Positions 18,216 through 28,104 are shown, numbered from the stretch's first letter. The stretch is DNA of 64,000 nucleotides from Maribacter algarum (ex Zhang et al. 2020) (GCF_005885635.1 NZ_VATY01000002.1:806001-870000), one strand, 5' to 3'. Numbers and translations: made by a program. The notes: generated by a model from the sequence alone, not told the origin.

Positions 18216-19070
18216 CTAGCGACTTCCCCGTTTGGTGGCTTCAACCAATTTGTCATCTTGCCATTGGCCACCAGTAACTATGGCACCATCTGTTCCGAAA
18301 AATTGACCTTCACCGCTGCGTTTATCGTCTTGCCATTCACCTTCATACTTTTCACCATTGGGCCAATAGTAAGTTCCGAAACCATTGCGTTTGTCACTAT
18401 TGTAGGTTCCAACATAGTATTGTCCGTCCGACCAATAAAATGTGCCTTCACCATGACGACGATTGTTCTTCCATTCCCCTTCATAGCGACTTCCCGTATC
18501 TAAAAGAGCAATACCATAACCATTGGCTTTCCCATTTTTTACCTCACCAACATAATGCATTTGATTTCCCTTAAGGCTTTTGAATTGTAGGTATTCGCCA
18601 AAGGACTTTTTCTTCAACAAACCACGTAAACGTGCCAATTGTACTTTGGTCTTTTCCAAAGTAAAATTTAAGGAATCCATTTTTCTAATCTCTTGTGAAG
18701 TTGCAATCAGAGAAATAGCGAGACTATCGGTATCCTTTTCGATTTCCTTTTTCGCCTTGTTTCCTGCAGCTTCCACATGTAATAATTTTTCAGCTAAGGC
18801 TATTCGCACGGGAATACCCATTTTATTTTCATGATGGATTTTCAGTGTTTCGTTGTACGAACTCAAAGCTGTGTCATAATCTCCTTTTAAAAGCATAGAA
18901 TCTATATGCACCAACTCTTCGTAGTCATGAAGCTCTTCAGTTAAATTGGACTGTTGTTCTTCAATTTGGTTCAATTGAAGCTTCAAGCTTTTCGTCTTGT
19001 AAAAGAAGAAGACGGCTGCTACGGTTGTAATTCCTAGGAGGAAAAGGACACTATATTTCTTAAAATTCAT
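18216..19070 (-). CDS. membrane-anchored MORN-repeat protein
   Basis: A 284-residue protein with one N-terminal TM helix (about 7-24), a coiled-coil-like stretch (28-50), a helical middle and about four MORN repeats near residues 175-270 (YEGEWKNNRRHGEGTFYW, YVGTYNSDKRNGFGTYYW and similar). MORN repeats are contact modules in membrane-associated proteins. It is the third gene of a likely minus-strand operon (651-residue protein, DUF2490 protein, this gene), 34 bases after the preceding one. The shared MORN-like segments with the first gene support a common job. No enzyme motif is seen. Confidence 0.82.
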   Translation of the reverse strand: MNFKKYSVLFLLGITTVAAVFFFYKTKSLKLQLNQIEEQQSNLTEELHDYEELVHIDSMLLKGDYDTALSSYNETLKIHHENKMGIPVRIALAEKLLHVEAAGNKAKKEIEKDTDSLAISLIATSQEIRKMDSLNFTLEKTKVQLARLRGLLKKKSFGEYLQFKSLKGNQMHYVGEVKNGKANGYGIALLDTGSRYEGEWKNNRRHGEGTFYWSDGQYYVGTYNSDKRNGFGTYYWPNGEKYEGEWQDDKRSGEGQFFGTDGAIVTGGQWQDDKLVEATKRGSR

Positions 19071-19104
19071 ATCTCGGTTACAAAGTGAACACCTTACATA
19101 CGAG

Positions 19105-19932
19105 TTAATCGTTCAAATGGATTTCGGGAAGTTTATTTTTTACTTTTCTAAAGTCTGGGGAATAGTAAAGGTGGATACGCCCGGTATAACTTTGCTTATA
19201 AATCCCTCCGTTTTTCAAGTCCTGACCCATCGAATACATAAAACCTGCAGCTACTGTTAATCGCGGTGTTAGTATGTATCCCAAGGTCGTTGTCAATCGT
19301 AGATCTTCTAATGGACTAGCCACTACCGTTTTTCCACTCTGCATAATCAATTCCGCTTCTGGAGAAATATACAGTGTTTTCGGTTTTAATTTATCGTGAT
19401 TCAGAGGTACTTTAGCACGTAGCATATACCGCCATCTATTTCTATAGATGTATTCGCTATTTTCCTTAAAACTCTGGGTCCAACGATGCTCTATACGAAT
19501 GCGATGATAAATCATGGCGCGATATACTTCTTGCGCGAACTGATATTGATGCCAAATTCGAAACTCAGGAACAACATTGCGATCTTCTGATTCGAAGTCT
19601 GTATTAAAGTTAATTCGCAGTACGCCACCTAAGCTGAAATTGACCTTTTTTGAATAAATATAACCTAAAGCATGACGGTTATAGATTTGGGCAATTTGCC
19701 CAATATGATTGACGCTACCGGTTTCGTCAAATCTGAAATGGGTCTGGGCATCCCAAAATAGACGCTTTGAAATCCTGATTTTACCATAGGTATTGAACCA
19801 CATTTTTGTTACAGGTTCTTTGTACTTCGATTCTATGGGAATCACTTGTTCTTCCGTTTCCTGCGCCCTGCTGATAGTGCAAATAAAACAAAGAAATATA
19901 GCCGGCAAAACACTTTTATTCAACTTCTTCAT
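19105..19932 (-). CDS. DUF2490 outer-membrane-like protein
   Basis: A 275-residue exported protein (signal about 1-23, ending ISRAQ) rich in alternating beta strands with aromatic residues, e.g. WFNTYGKIRISKRLFWDAQ and RWRYMLRAKVPLN. It fits DUF2490, a Bacteroidota family predicted to form an outer-membrane beta barrel. It starts three bases after the stop of the 651-residue gene, so translation is likely coupled. A second DUF2490 protein is at 54551-55249. Its function is unknown. Confidence 0.82.
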   Translation of the reverse strand: MKKLNKSVLPAIFLCFICTISRAQETEEQVIPIESKYKEPVTKMWFNTYGKIRISKRLFWDAQTHFRFDETGSVNHIGQIAQIYNRHALGYIYSKKVNFSLGGVLRINFNTDFESEDRNVVPEFRIWHQYQFAQEVYRAMIYHRIRIEHRWTQSFKENSEYIYRNRWRYMLRAKVPLNHDKLKPKTLYISPEAELIMQSGKTVVASPLEDLRLTTTLGYILTPRLTVAAGFMYSMGQDLKNGGIYKQSYTGRIHLYYSPDFRKVKNKLPEIHLND

Positions 19933-19935
19933 AGC

Positions 19936-21891
19936 TTACTCTTCAGCTTTGATAGGTTGAACATTAAATAGTTGTATGATGGTCTTCGGATTTTCTTCAC
20001 GCCGCAATTTGCGTTCTAATTTTTTTGTGTCCTCTTCACGCAACAGCAACATTTTTTGGTAGCTACCTTGTATTTCATTTTCTAATACAACGATGCTTTC
20101 GCAATTCAATTCTTGGGATGCCGTTTTCAAGAAATAAGGCACAAGTACCTTTTTATAGGCCGAGGTGAGACGTTTCTTCACATCTTCATCCATTAATACT
20201 GCCATAAATGGGTTCCAAACGGAATCTTGGTACAGGGAATCTATTTCTATTACTTGTGTCGGGAGTTCGGCGACCGAGCTTGATAAATTTGAAAGGTGTG
20301 TAAAACAATTATTTATAATGGTACCATACTGAAACTTTTCTTTTGAATCTTCAATAAGGGCATACTTGCTTAATGATTCGTCGGCAAGATTTTGGATGTT
20401 TTGTAGGGCTTTGGCATATTCTATTGGAAGAGTAGCTTTAACGGAATCTATTTGTTCCATCAGAGCTTCATTCTTTAGAATAAGACGTTCTTCTAAATCA
20501 ATGAGTTCTTGCTCTTGCTCGGCATTAAACAGCTGTTCAGAGAGTTTATTCTTAATGGAATTTAAGCTAAGGTTGGCATAACTTACCAGCTGTTTTATCG
20601 TAGCGATATCATTACCCGTGAAATCTAAATCGGAAGCATTTGGTAATAGGAAAGACTTTTGCGTACCTATACTATCAATTGACACATTGATAACGGTAGA
20701 TGGTCGTGTTTTAGACCATATCCTTGAAATATAGGTGTCCCTTTTTATAAACTGGAGTAAATCTCTACGTCCAAGGCGCACAAAGTCTTTTGTAGGATCT
20801 AAAAAGTCCTTTTGAATCTTAGCAATGCAATTATAATAAAACTGGGTGTTCTCATCAGAGCGTTTAAGAATGTTTAAATGACTGTTATTTAAAAGTGACT
20901 TACTGATTTCCTCTGCTTTCTTATATTCAGTAACTAGTATTTTGAGATTTGCCTGTTCCAGGGTGTCCAAGGGAAAAGAAGGCACTTGTACTTTAAACTT
21001 TGGTTTGAAGTCTGAAGTACCTAATTTGGATAGAATCCCATCAATTTTTTCATAGTAGCCAGCATTGGCAGCTAAAACATTGGGAAGACCTTCAGAGAAG
21101 CTTTCCGATATTTGACCAGGGCCTAGGCTAATTCGTAAAACTTCAATGAAATCTTTATCTAGATTGATGATTTCATAATCGTCTTCATTAATTCCGTAAA
21201 CCGGAATATCTTTTTCTATACCATCTTCATCAATCTGTTGAATTTTCCGCAACAAACCTTCTTCAAAGAACCAACTTTCAGTGTTTTCGATGACATTTAC
21301 ATTGTAGGATGTCCATTCATCGTGTGCCAATCCATTTCTTAAAAAACGCCCTACTAGGATGACATCTTCGTTCTCAATTTGAAAATTACGTTGGGGCACT
21401 CCATTTTCGAAGGTAATATCACTTTTGAAGAGTCTTTTTTCTTTTTCTGAATCTTTGATTTGATTCACTTGGTAAGTCCATAATCCATCAGGTTTTCCGT
21501 TTTTCAGGTCACCACTTCCCTCCTCTTGCCTGCCGCTAATTAGTACCCGATATTCAAAGTTGACTACATTACTTTGGCTATCGGATTGAAATTCACCAAA
21601 TTGAAAACGCCAAGCATCAGTTGCTACACCATCTGTAAACTTCCCTTTAAATAAAAAGGAAATGTCTTGTTTCTCTAATAGCGCTTGTAAACTGGAACGC
21701 TTCAACTGGAAGGGACCGTCAAGTAAGGTATCGTTTTCTACGATTTTATAGGAATATAGGGCATCACCAGTGTAGTTCTGAACTTGTAAAGGGCCTTGAT
21801 ATTCAAACCGCTCTTGGGCAGACACTAATGCCGTTATTCCCAGAAAGCAAGCTATTGAAAGTAATCGTAATTTGATTTCGGTCAGAATCAT
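19936..21891 (-). CDS. secreted protein of unknown function with MORN-like N-terminus and helical C-terminus
   Basis: A 651-residue protein with a signal peptide (about 1-25). The N-terminal 250 residues are beta-rich and contain GDLKNGKPDGLWTYQV and GRFLRNGLAHDEWTSY, which resemble MORN-like wedge repeats. Residues 300-640 are mainly charged helices with heptad-like leucines (about 440-520), suggesting coiled coils. I do not recognise a family. It heads the operon with the DUF2490 and MORN genes, so an envelope complex is a reasonable guess. Confidence 0.75.
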   Translation of the reverse strand: MILTEIKLRLLSIACFLGITALVSAQERFEYQGPLQVQNYTGDALYSYKIVENDTLLDGPFQLKRSSLQALLEKQDISFLFKGKFTDGVATDAWRFQFGEFQSDSQSNVVNFEYRVLISGRQEEGSGDLKNGKPDGLWTYQVNQIKDSEKEKRLFKSDITFENGVPQRNFQIENEDVILVGRFLRNGLAHDEWTSYNVNVIENTESWFFEEGLLRKIQQIDEDGIEKDIPVYGINEDDYEIINLDKDFIEVLRISLGPGQISESFSEGLPNVLAANAGYYEKIDGILSKLGTSDFKPKFKVQVPSFPLDTLEQANLKILVTEYKKAEEISKSLLNNSHLNILKRSDENTQFYYNCIAKIQKDFLDPTKDFVRLGRRDLLQFIKRDTYISRIWSKTRPSTVINVSIDSIGTQKSFLLPNASDLDFTGNDIATIKQLVSYANLSLNSIKNKLSEQLFNAEQEQELIDLEERLILKNEALMEQIDSVKATLPIEYAKALQNIQNLADESLSKYALIEDSKEKFQYGTIINNCFTHLSNLSSSVAELPTQVIEIDSLYQDSVWNPFMAVLMDEDVKKRLTSAYKKVLVPYFLKTASQELNCESIVVLENEIQGSYQKMLLLREEDTKKLERKLRREENPKTIIQLFNVQPIKAEE

Positions 21892-22024
21892 TTGGTAATA
21901 GAATGTGTTTTGTCCGTACGTAAAAGGTATTGTACGAAAAAGTTCCTGCTTTGGATTTTTAGAAAGACTAACTTTTGTATAATTGGCAAAAGAACCTCAA
22001 CTTTTTGGCATTCCAGTACAGGAT

Positions 22025-23221
22025 TTAATTGCTCGCCAGAAGTTTGTCGTCATAGGTCACTCGATAAATCGCATCTCCAAAATCATCGGAAATCAATAGC
22101 GAACCGTCTTCTAAAAATAAAAGGTCAACCGGTCTGCCAAACCGTTCTTGTTCCGCTTTGTCAAGCCATCCCTCTAAAAAGGTATCATAGGCAACGGACT
22201 TTCCATCTTCCAATTTCACTAGGGATATTTTGTAGCCCACTTTTTTAGAACGATTCCAAGAGCCGTGTTCAGCTATGAACGCATATTGCTTGTATTTCTC
22301 TGGAAACATATCCCCAGTATAAAATTTGACCCCTAAAGGAGCGACATGTGCACCCATAGCTTGCACGGGCGCTACAAAATCTTCGCAGGGACGATGGCCT
22401 CCGAATTCAGGGTCTTTCACTACTCCTCCGTGACAAAATGGATAACCGAAATGTTGCCCTGCTTCTGTTACACGATTCAATTCACAAGGTGGAATATCAT
22501 CGCCCAGCATATCCCTTCCATTGTCGGTGAAATACATCTCTTTACTTTCCGGATGCCAAGTAAAACCGACTGTATTCCGAACACCATGTGCATAAATTTC
22601 GCGATTGCTTCCATCAGGGTCCATTCGGGTAATACTAGCAAAACGCTTGTCCGATACTGTAGAATCGCAAATATTACAGGGAGCACCAACCGGAACATAT
22701 AGTTTATCGTCTGGTCCGAAAGCTATATATTTCCATCCATGGTGGAACTCAGTAGGGTAATCATCATATATAACTTCAGGTTTTGGTACACTATCTAACT
22801 GGGCTTCGATATTGTCATATCTTAGCAATCGACCGACCTCTGCAACATAAAGTGCTCCTTTCCTCAGGGCAATGCCATTTGGTGCCTGCAAGCCAGTGTC
22901 CAAAACGATAACATTGTCAGCTCTAAAATCTTTGTCGCGATCTTGAATGGCGTAGACCTTACCTTCATTTCGGGTTCCTACGAAAAGTGTTCCGTCATCA
23001 CCCATTGCCATTGAACGCGCACCGTCAATACTATCGGCATAAACCTCGATTTTAAATCCTTCAGGAAGTTTTAGTTTTTCAATCGGAAGTACAGAAGCAG
23101 ATTCTTCATATTGCACCAATGGTACGGCTTCTTGGGTCTTCTCCCCTTCTTTGCAGGAAGAGCATGTTATAAAAAGTACCGATAACAATAAATTTAGAAT
23201 GGAATAGAGCGAAGTTTTCAT
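22025..23221 (-). CDS. PQQ-dependent sugar (sorbosone) dehydrogenase family lipoprotein
   Basis: A 398-residue lipoprotein (lipobox LFITC, C20) with a six-bladed beta-propeller of the GDH/sorbosone dehydrogenase type. Marks are LPEGFKIEVYADSIDGARSMAM, VPVGAPCNICDSTVSDKRFA, MYFTDNGRD and AFIAEHGSWNRS. The family oxidises sugars in the periplasm using PQQ, although some members lack activity. It lies beside the epimerase, DUF1080 and Gfo/Idh genes of the sugar island and could feed or parallel them. A good promoter lies just upstream. Confidence 0.9.
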   Translation of the reverse strand: MKTSLYSILNLLLSVLFITCSSCKEGEKTQEAVPLVQYEESASVLPIEKLKLPEGFKIEVYADSIDGARSMAMGDDGTLFVGTRNEGKVYAIQDRDKDFRADNVIVLDTGLQAPNGIALRKGALYVAEVGRLLRYDNIEAQLDSVPKPEVIYDDYPTEFHHGWKYIAFGPDDKLYVPVGAPCNICDSTVSDKRFASITRMDPDGSNREIYAHGVRNTVGFTWHPESKEMYFTDNGRDMLGDDIPPCELNRVTEAGQHFGYPFCHGGVVKDPEFGGHRPCEDFVAPVQAMGAHVAPLGVKFYTGDMFPEKYKQYAFIAEHGSWNRSKKVGYKISLVKLEDGKSVAYDTFLEGWLDKAEQERFGRPVDLLFLEDGSLLISDDFGDAIYRVTYDDKLLASN

Positions 23222-23243
23222 AAGTGTTTCTTATTTGGCCTCT

Positions 23244-23273
23244 CAAAAATAGTATCTTCTGGTCAATTAGCAA
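23244..23273 (-). promoter_or_regulatory. promoter of the sugar dehydrogenase gene
   Basis: On the minus strand TTG (23273-23271), a 19-base spacer and TATTTTTG (23251-23244) match the Bacteroidota -33/-7 consensus. The predicted start of transcription is near 23237, about 16 bases before the ATG at 23221. Confidence 0.6.
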
Positions 23274-23373
23274 CGGTATTGACTATAAATCCCTTGGGTT
23301 AAAATCGTTTTGTACAGAAGGCAATATCAATTGCATTTTATTCCTATTTTAGCAGAGAACTAGTATTACGATA

Positions 23374-24246
23374 ATGAAAAAAGCAATCCAAAGAGTATTT
23401 CAGGCTACATTAATTCTAACTTTTATAACAACGCACAACATTTTCGCACAAGATCAAACAGGCGGTTTGGCTCTTTATACGGTGCGCGATGATATGGGAA
23501 CCAATGCTAAAGCAACCCTTCAGGCTGTGGCAGAAACAGGTTATAAAAATATTGAAGCTGCAGGATACAAGGATGGTTCGTACTACGGAATGTCCCCGAA
23601 AGACTTTAAAGCTTATGTAAAAAAATTAAACTTAAAAACGGTCAGTACGCATCAGTCCGCTGTGACTTTAGATAACATGAATGCCATGTTCGCAGATGCC
23701 AAAACTGCGGGATTTAAATATTTTGTAGTGCCTATTCCGCCGATGGGATGGTTCAAATATGATAATGCAACAGCAACGATGAGCATGAACTGTACTGTTG
23801 AAGAGCTTGCAAAAACTCTTGATGTTATGGGTGAAAACGCTCGAAAAGCTGGATTGAAACTATTATATCATAATCATGACTTTGAATTCATGAAAAATGA
23901 TAAGGGTATTGTACCTATTGATTATCTCTTGGAAAATTGTAATCCCAAATATGTGAATTTTCAAATGGATCTTTTTTGGGTAACAAAAGCAGGTGCAGAC
24001 CCACTAGCCTATTTTAAAAAATATCCAAAGCGTTTTAAAATGTGGCATGTGAAAGATATGGATGAGCAAGGTCGTTTCGCCCCAGTCGGTAAGGGAACCA
24101 TTGATTTCAAAAAGATTCTTGCGCAAAAGAAATTATCGGGAATGAAATATTTTATGGTAGAACAAGACCAAACCTTTGATGACATGAAACCCCTTGACGC
24201 AATTAAAATTAGCCATCAGGGAATTAAAACAATTGGTTTTAAGTAA
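23374..24246 (+). CDS. exported sugar phosphate isomerase/epimerase-like TIM barrel (Sec signal)
   Basis: A 290-residue protein with a Sec signal peptide (1-26, ending NIFAQ) and an AP-endonuclease-2/xylose-isomerase-like TIM barrel. Conserved metal-site segments are LYHNHDFEF, FQMDLFWV, MWHVKDMD and FMVEQDQ. Exported members of this fold act on oxidised sugars, including 3-keto-glycosides, rather than on phosphorylated ones. It is the tail-to-tail neighbour and paralogue of 24249-25160, with only two bases between the stops. Confidence 0.88.
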   Translation: MKKAIQRVFQATLILTFITTHNIFAQDQTGGLALYTVRDDMGTNAKATLQAVAETGYKNIEAAGYKDGSYYGMSPKDFKAYVKKLNLKTVSTHQSAVTLDNMNAMFADAKTAGFKYFVVPIPPMGWFKYDNATATMSMNCTVEELAKTLDVMGENARKAGLKLLYHNHDFEFMKNDKGIVPIDYLLENCNPKYVNFQMDLFWVTKAGADPLAYFKKYPKRFKMWHVKDMDEQGRFAPVGKGTIDFKKILAQKKLSGMKYFMVEQDQTFDDMKPLDAIKISHQGIKTIGFK

Positions 24247-24248
24247 GC

Positions 24249-25160
24249 TTATAAGTACTTCTGTAAATTCTCTTTGAAATAGGCCGCACTATCTGCAATA
24301 CTCTTCATTGAATTAACTGCGTAATTACCACCTTGCTCTATGTAGTAATATTGTAAGGCGTCCTTTTCTATATTGGATAGCATATCCACATAATCTATTG
24401 ATCCGTTGCCCATTTCGGTATAGTCTCTGGTAACTTTATCCATATCCTTAACATGCCACATTACGTAACGCCCTGGGTTATCCGCAATAAGTTGTTTTGG
24501 ACTTTTTTTCGAAGAATGTTCTACCCAATACATATCCATTTGGAGTTTTACCAACTCCGGGTCCGTATCATATAAAATGGTATCATAACCGTTTTCTCCA
24601 TGATGGTCTGTAAATTCAAAATCATGGTTGTGATAAGCAAAACCCAATCCACCTTTATTTACTATCTCACCCATTTTGTTTAGCTTTTCAGACAATCGTT
24701 TGAAGCCATCCATATTTCTATATTCAGGTGCCAACCAGGGCCAGGTAATATATTTTGCTCCTATCAGATGAGAACCTTCAATACATTGCTCAAGATAGCC
24801 TTGTAGCTCCTCAAAAGGTTTCATGAAATAGCTTGAGAAATCATAATGGCCGCTAGTTACTGTAAAGTCCAAATCATCGATTACATTTTTAAATTCCTTA
24901 GCCTTCATACCATAATATGTGCCATTTTCACCATCATATCCAAACAGTTCCGAATCTTCGTAACCCAAGGCCCGAACTTTCTTTAAGGTGTCAATGGGGT
25001 CTTCTGCCATTGCGTCACGAATGGTGAAGAGTTGAAGCCCCATTTTAAATTTTGATTTACTTTCCATGGAAAAACTTGATATTGGTAACATTGCTGCAGA
25101 GAGCAACAAACCGGATTTTTTTACAAAATTTCTTCTGCTATTCGTTTTTAGACTGTTCAT
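24249..25160 (-). CDS. Tat-exported sugar phosphate isomerase/epimerase-like TIM barrel
   Basis: A 303-residue protein with a twin-arginine signal (SRRNFVKKSGLLLSAAML) and the same TIM-barrel motifs as its neighbour: FAYHNHDFEF, LQMDMYWV, MWHVKDMD and YYIEQGGN. Tat export suggests folding with a metal in the cytoplasm. With the Tat-exported Gfo/Idh oxidoreductase nearby it fits a periplasmic keto-sugar pathway. The substrate is not determined. Confidence 0.9.
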   Translation of the reverse strand: MNSLKTNSRRNFVKKSGLLLSAAMLPISSFSMESKSKFKMGLQLFTIRDAMAEDPIDTLKKVRALGYEDSELFGYDGENGTYYGMKAKEFKNVIDDLDFTVTSGHYDFSSYFMKPFEELQGYLEQCIEGSHLIGAKYITWPWLAPEYRNMDGFKRLSEKLNKMGEIVNKGGLGFAYHNHDFEFTDHHGENGYDTILYDTDPELVKLQMDMYWVEHSSKKSPKQLIADNPGRYVMWHVKDMDKVTRDYTEMGNGSIDYVDMLSNIEKDALQYYYIEQGGNYAVNSMKSIADSAAYFKENLQKYL

Positions 25161-25193
25161 CTGAACCTTGTTGGATTAATTTGTTACGAAAGT

Positions 25194-25201
25194 CAAATAT
25201 A
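25194..25201 (-). promoter_or_regulatory. possible -7 element (TATATTTG) for the Tat epimerase gene
   Basis: A perfect TAnnTTTG on the minus strand, about 33 bases before the ATG at 25160. No TTG lies at the normal -33 distance. Confidence 0.35.
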
Positions 25202-25281
25202 ATCTTAATTCTCTCTTATACCGTTTTGATTATTAAATCTAACTAATCCGTAAATTGTAGTAATGAATTTAAACGGTTCAA

Positions 25282-26019
25282 ATGCTTACTGAGAAAGAAG
25301 TCGAAGCTTTAGATAGAGATGGATACCTTCCTCTAGGACAACTGTTACCAGACTCTGAAGTGCTAATGGTAAACAAACGAATTGATGAATTGATTGCCTT
25401 GGAAGGAGAAAATGCCGGATCAGAATTGTTCGACTCGAAATATATTCGTCATCCTAAGGAAGTAGGTGCCGATCGTTTGGCGAATTTGGTGAATAAGGGT
25501 TCAATTTTTGATATTTTCTACACGCAGCCAAAAGTTCTTGCTGCAATTGAAGCGGTTTTAGGAAATCAATTCAAGCTTTCGTCATTAAATTATAGAGCTG
25601 CAAAACCGGGCTTAGGACTTCAAAACTTGCACGTCGACTACGGAAACACCGTTCCAAATGGTGGCTACAAAGTCTGCAATACTATTTGGCTTTTAGATGA
25701 TTTTACCAAAAACAATGGGGCTACGCGAATTGTACCGGGCACACATAAAGCGAAACAGCTACCTCAAGACGCAATTAGAGATCCCAGTCTTCCGCATCCT
25801 GATGAGATTTTGATTCAAGCCTCTGCAGGGTCGGTATTTGTTTTCAACTCACATGTTTGGCATGGCGGTACCACAAACAAAACAGATAAATATCGAAGAA
25901 GTATCCATAGTTATTTTTGTACTTCAGATCAACCACAACAGCTTGATCAAAAGCAATATATTAGCTCCGAGACACGTAATAGAATCGGTCAAAAGGCTCA
26001 GAAAATATTAGATGTTTAA
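25282..26019 (+). CDS. phytanoyl-CoA dioxygenase (PhyH) family protein
   Basis: A 245-residue cytoplasmic Fe(II)/2-oxoglutarate oxygenase-like protein. The iron ligands are H117-x-D119 in NLHVDYGN and H194 in HVWHGGTTN, and an R in KYRRSIHSYF probably binds 2-oxoglutarate. The family hydroxylates very varied small molecules. It has no signal peptide, unlike its neighbours, and sits between the epimerase and DUF1080 genes in the opposite direction to them. The substrate is unknown. Confidence 0.9.
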   Translation: MLTEKEVEALDRDGYLPLGQLLPDSEVLMVNKRIDELIALEGENAGSELFDSKYIRHPKEVGADRLANLVNKGSIFDIFYTQPKVLAAIEAVLGNQFKLSSLNYRAAKPGLGLQNLHVDYGNTVPNGGYKVCNTIWLLDDFTKNNGATRIVPGTHKAKQLPQDAIRDPSLPHPDEILIQASAGSVFVFNSHVWHGGTTNKTDKYRRSIHSYFCTSDQPQQLDQKQYISSETRNRIGQKAQKILDV

Positions 26020-26032
26020 ATAAAAAATTCTT

Positions 26033-26776
26033 CTAAAGCTTTTTCACCATCTGCTTTTCTGAGGTAACTCCGGATGGTAATTCGATAAGTTTGAAATTAC
26101 GGAATTGAATTTCTGCTCCTTCTGATTCCAAACATAGATAGCCCTTTTTTATAGTAGAATTTCGGATGCCATTAACGAACTTTCCGTTCACTGAAAGTTT
26201 GATTGTTCCATCCACGCAAACTACAGTATAGTTATTCCAAATTTCTTTGCCCTTCGCCCTATTTTCTATGGATTTACTACGTGTTCCTCTCGGATTATCA
26301 GGAATAGTCTCCACTCCGCCTACCCCAAAAAGTTCTCCGTGGACATAGGCTATAGGTGGTTTTTTACCGTCACGCAAATTCAAGTTGACCCAGTCCAATT
26401 CCAGCATCTGTACTTCCACTCCTCCAGGTAATCTTGACTCAGGATCCGGAGTAGCATCACTCCAAACGAAAACACCAGAATTCCCGCCAGCCTCCATATG
26501 CCTCCACTCTATCTTTAAAATAAAGTTTTCATATTGCTTTTCAGATCGCATCACGCCAATTGGAAGTCCTTTGCAAATAAGAAGATCCTCCTCTGTATGC
26601 CAGGTGTCATCATCCGTATTTACATTAATCCAATTGATAGGCTGTTTAACTACCTTGGTATTTGAGACTAGCGTATCCAATGGTATTTCGGTTCCAAAAA
26701 TAATATCGGGTTCTTGTCCATAAAGGGTAAAACTGAGCCCTAGTAAACAAACAAAAGGAATGATAAGTATCTTCAT
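26033..26776 (-). CDS. DUF1080 (3-keto-disaccharide hydrolase-like) secreted protein
   Basis: A 247-residue protein with a signal peptide (about 1-20, ending LYGQ) and a DUF1080 concanavalin-like domain. Signature pieces are [40 protein letters not shown] and [25 protein letters not shown]1080 proteins cleave or eliminate 3-keto-glycosides. It starts eight bases after the Gfo/Idh/MocA gene, so the oxidoreductase and hydrolase are in one operon, which fits oxidation followed by cleavage. A second DUF1080 protein is at 49247-49930. Confidence 0.9.
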   Translation of the reverse strand: MKILIIPFVCLLGLSFTLYGQEPDIIFGTEIPLDTLVSNTKVVKQPINWINVNTDDDTWHTEEDLLICKGLPIGVMRSEKQYENFILKIEWRHMEAGGNSGVFVWSDATPDPESRLPGGVEVQMLELDWVNLNLRDGKKPPIAYVHGELFGVGGVETIPDNPRGTRSKSIENRAKGKEIWNNYTVVCVDGTIKLSVNGKFVNGIRNSTIKKGYLCLESEGAEIQFRNFKLIELPSGVTSEKQMVKKL

Positions 26777-26784
26777 GATGTGGT

Positions 26785-28104
26785 CTATATAAATTTCGTT
26801 TTACCGGGAACCGCTATTGGTGTCATAGCGTACTCATAGTTCCAATCGTAATCTTTGAAGTCCGGACCAAGTGATTCATTGGAATTGAGCGCTTCTTCCC
26901 AACCAATTTCCTGTCCTGTATAGCCTGCAGTCCGCGCAAGAATCGCCATCATGGTACTACCAGCCATTTTTTCTCCATCATTCACTGCCTCACCGCTTCG
27001 TATTGCTGCAAAAAGTTGATCGTGCTCCGCTTGAAACATATCATTCTTTTCCCCCCGATATTCCCAAGGATTTTTGCCCGTTAATTTGGCCTTCCCGTAT
27101 AGGTTGAGTTGTGCGCTTCCATCGGAACCAAAAACTTCAAGTGTATTACGACCTTTCGTATTGGCCTGTTGCCTAGTAAATAGACATGCTTTTGAACCAT
27201 TTGCATATTCGTATTCTATCGCGAAATGATCATAGATATTGCCGTATTTCTCATCTACCCTTACTTGTCTACCACCCGTGCCTACTGCTTTTATAGGCAT
27301 TTCATCGCCCATCGACCAAGCAATCAAATCACAACTATGCACAGATTGCTCTACTATAAAATCTCCAGATAGCCAATTGTAATAATACCAATTGCGCATT
27401 TGATGGGTCATTTCTGTCCAGTTCGGTTGACGATCTTTGAACCAAAGCTCACCTCCGTGACGAAATGCGTTTACAGACCTTATTTCTCCAATCTCACCCT
27501 TATGGACTCGCTCTAAGGTTGCCTTGTTCATTAAGTCATGACGAAAGCAAAAGCCAGATACGACATTTAGATTTTTTACCTTGGCTTGTTTTGCAGCTCC
27601 AAGAACTTTTCGAATACCAGGCGCATCAACAGCTACTGGTTTTTCACAAAAAACATGTTTGTTTGCATTGATTGCAGCGACAAAATGGTCTGGTCTAAAA
27701 GCTGGAGGTGTTGTTAACAGTACAACATCAACGCCCGAATCAATAACTTTTTGATACGCATCAAAACCAATGAACTTATTCGCTTTGTCCATCTTGAGTT
27801 GATCTGGCTTAAGTTTTATAAGTTCTGCTAAGGAACTTTCAAGACGGTCTTCGAAAACATCTCCCATGGCCGTTAATACAACATTTGGATCGGCATGCAA
27901 AGCTTGGGAAGCCGCACCGGTTCCTCGACCTCCGCATCCAATAAGGCCTACTTTTATAATGGAATCCTTAAAGGTTGGTCTTGAGCCATAAATGGCTGAA
28001 GGATACGCTATTGAACTTCCAACTAGTACTATTCCTGATTTTTTAAGAAATTCTCTACGACCTGAATTGGAATCGTTTTTTTTGATTTTATCAGCCATAT
28101 TCAT
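26785..28104 (-). CDS. Tat-exported Gfo/Idh/MocA family oxidoreductase
   Basis: A 439-residue protein with a Tat signal ([18 protein letters not shown]), a Rossmann NAD(P)-binding domain ([10 protein letters not shown], about 53-62), the EKPVAVD catalytic loop and a Gfo/Idh C-terminal sheet. Tat-exported members carry a tightly held nicotinamide and oxidise sugars, often at C3. Some relatives are GH109-type glycosidases, which cannot be excluded here. It heads a two-gene operon with DUF1080 (8-base gap). Starts at M1 or M3 are possible. Confidence 0.9.
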   Translation of the reverse strand: MNMADKIKKNDSNSGRREFLKKSGIVLVGSSIAYPSAIYGSRPTFKDSIIKVGLIGCGGRGTGAASQALHADPNVVLTAMGDVFEDRLESSLAELIKLKPDQLKMDKANKFIGFDAYQKVIDSGVDVVLLTTPPAFRPDHFVAAINANKHVFCEKPVAVDAPGIRKVLGAAKQAKVKNLNVVSGFCFRHDLMNKATLERVHKGEIGEIRSVNAFRHGGELWFKDRQPNWTEMTHQMRNWYYYNWLSGDFIVEQSVHSCDLIAWSMGDEMPIKAVGTGGRQVRVDEKYGNIYDHFAIEYEYANGSKACLFTRQQANTKGRNTLEVFGSDGSAQLNLYGKAKLTGKNPWEYRGEKNDMFQAEHDQLFAAIRSGEAVNDGEKMAGSTMMAILARTAGYTGQEIGWEEALNSNESLGPDFKDYDWNYEYAMTPIAVPGKTKFI

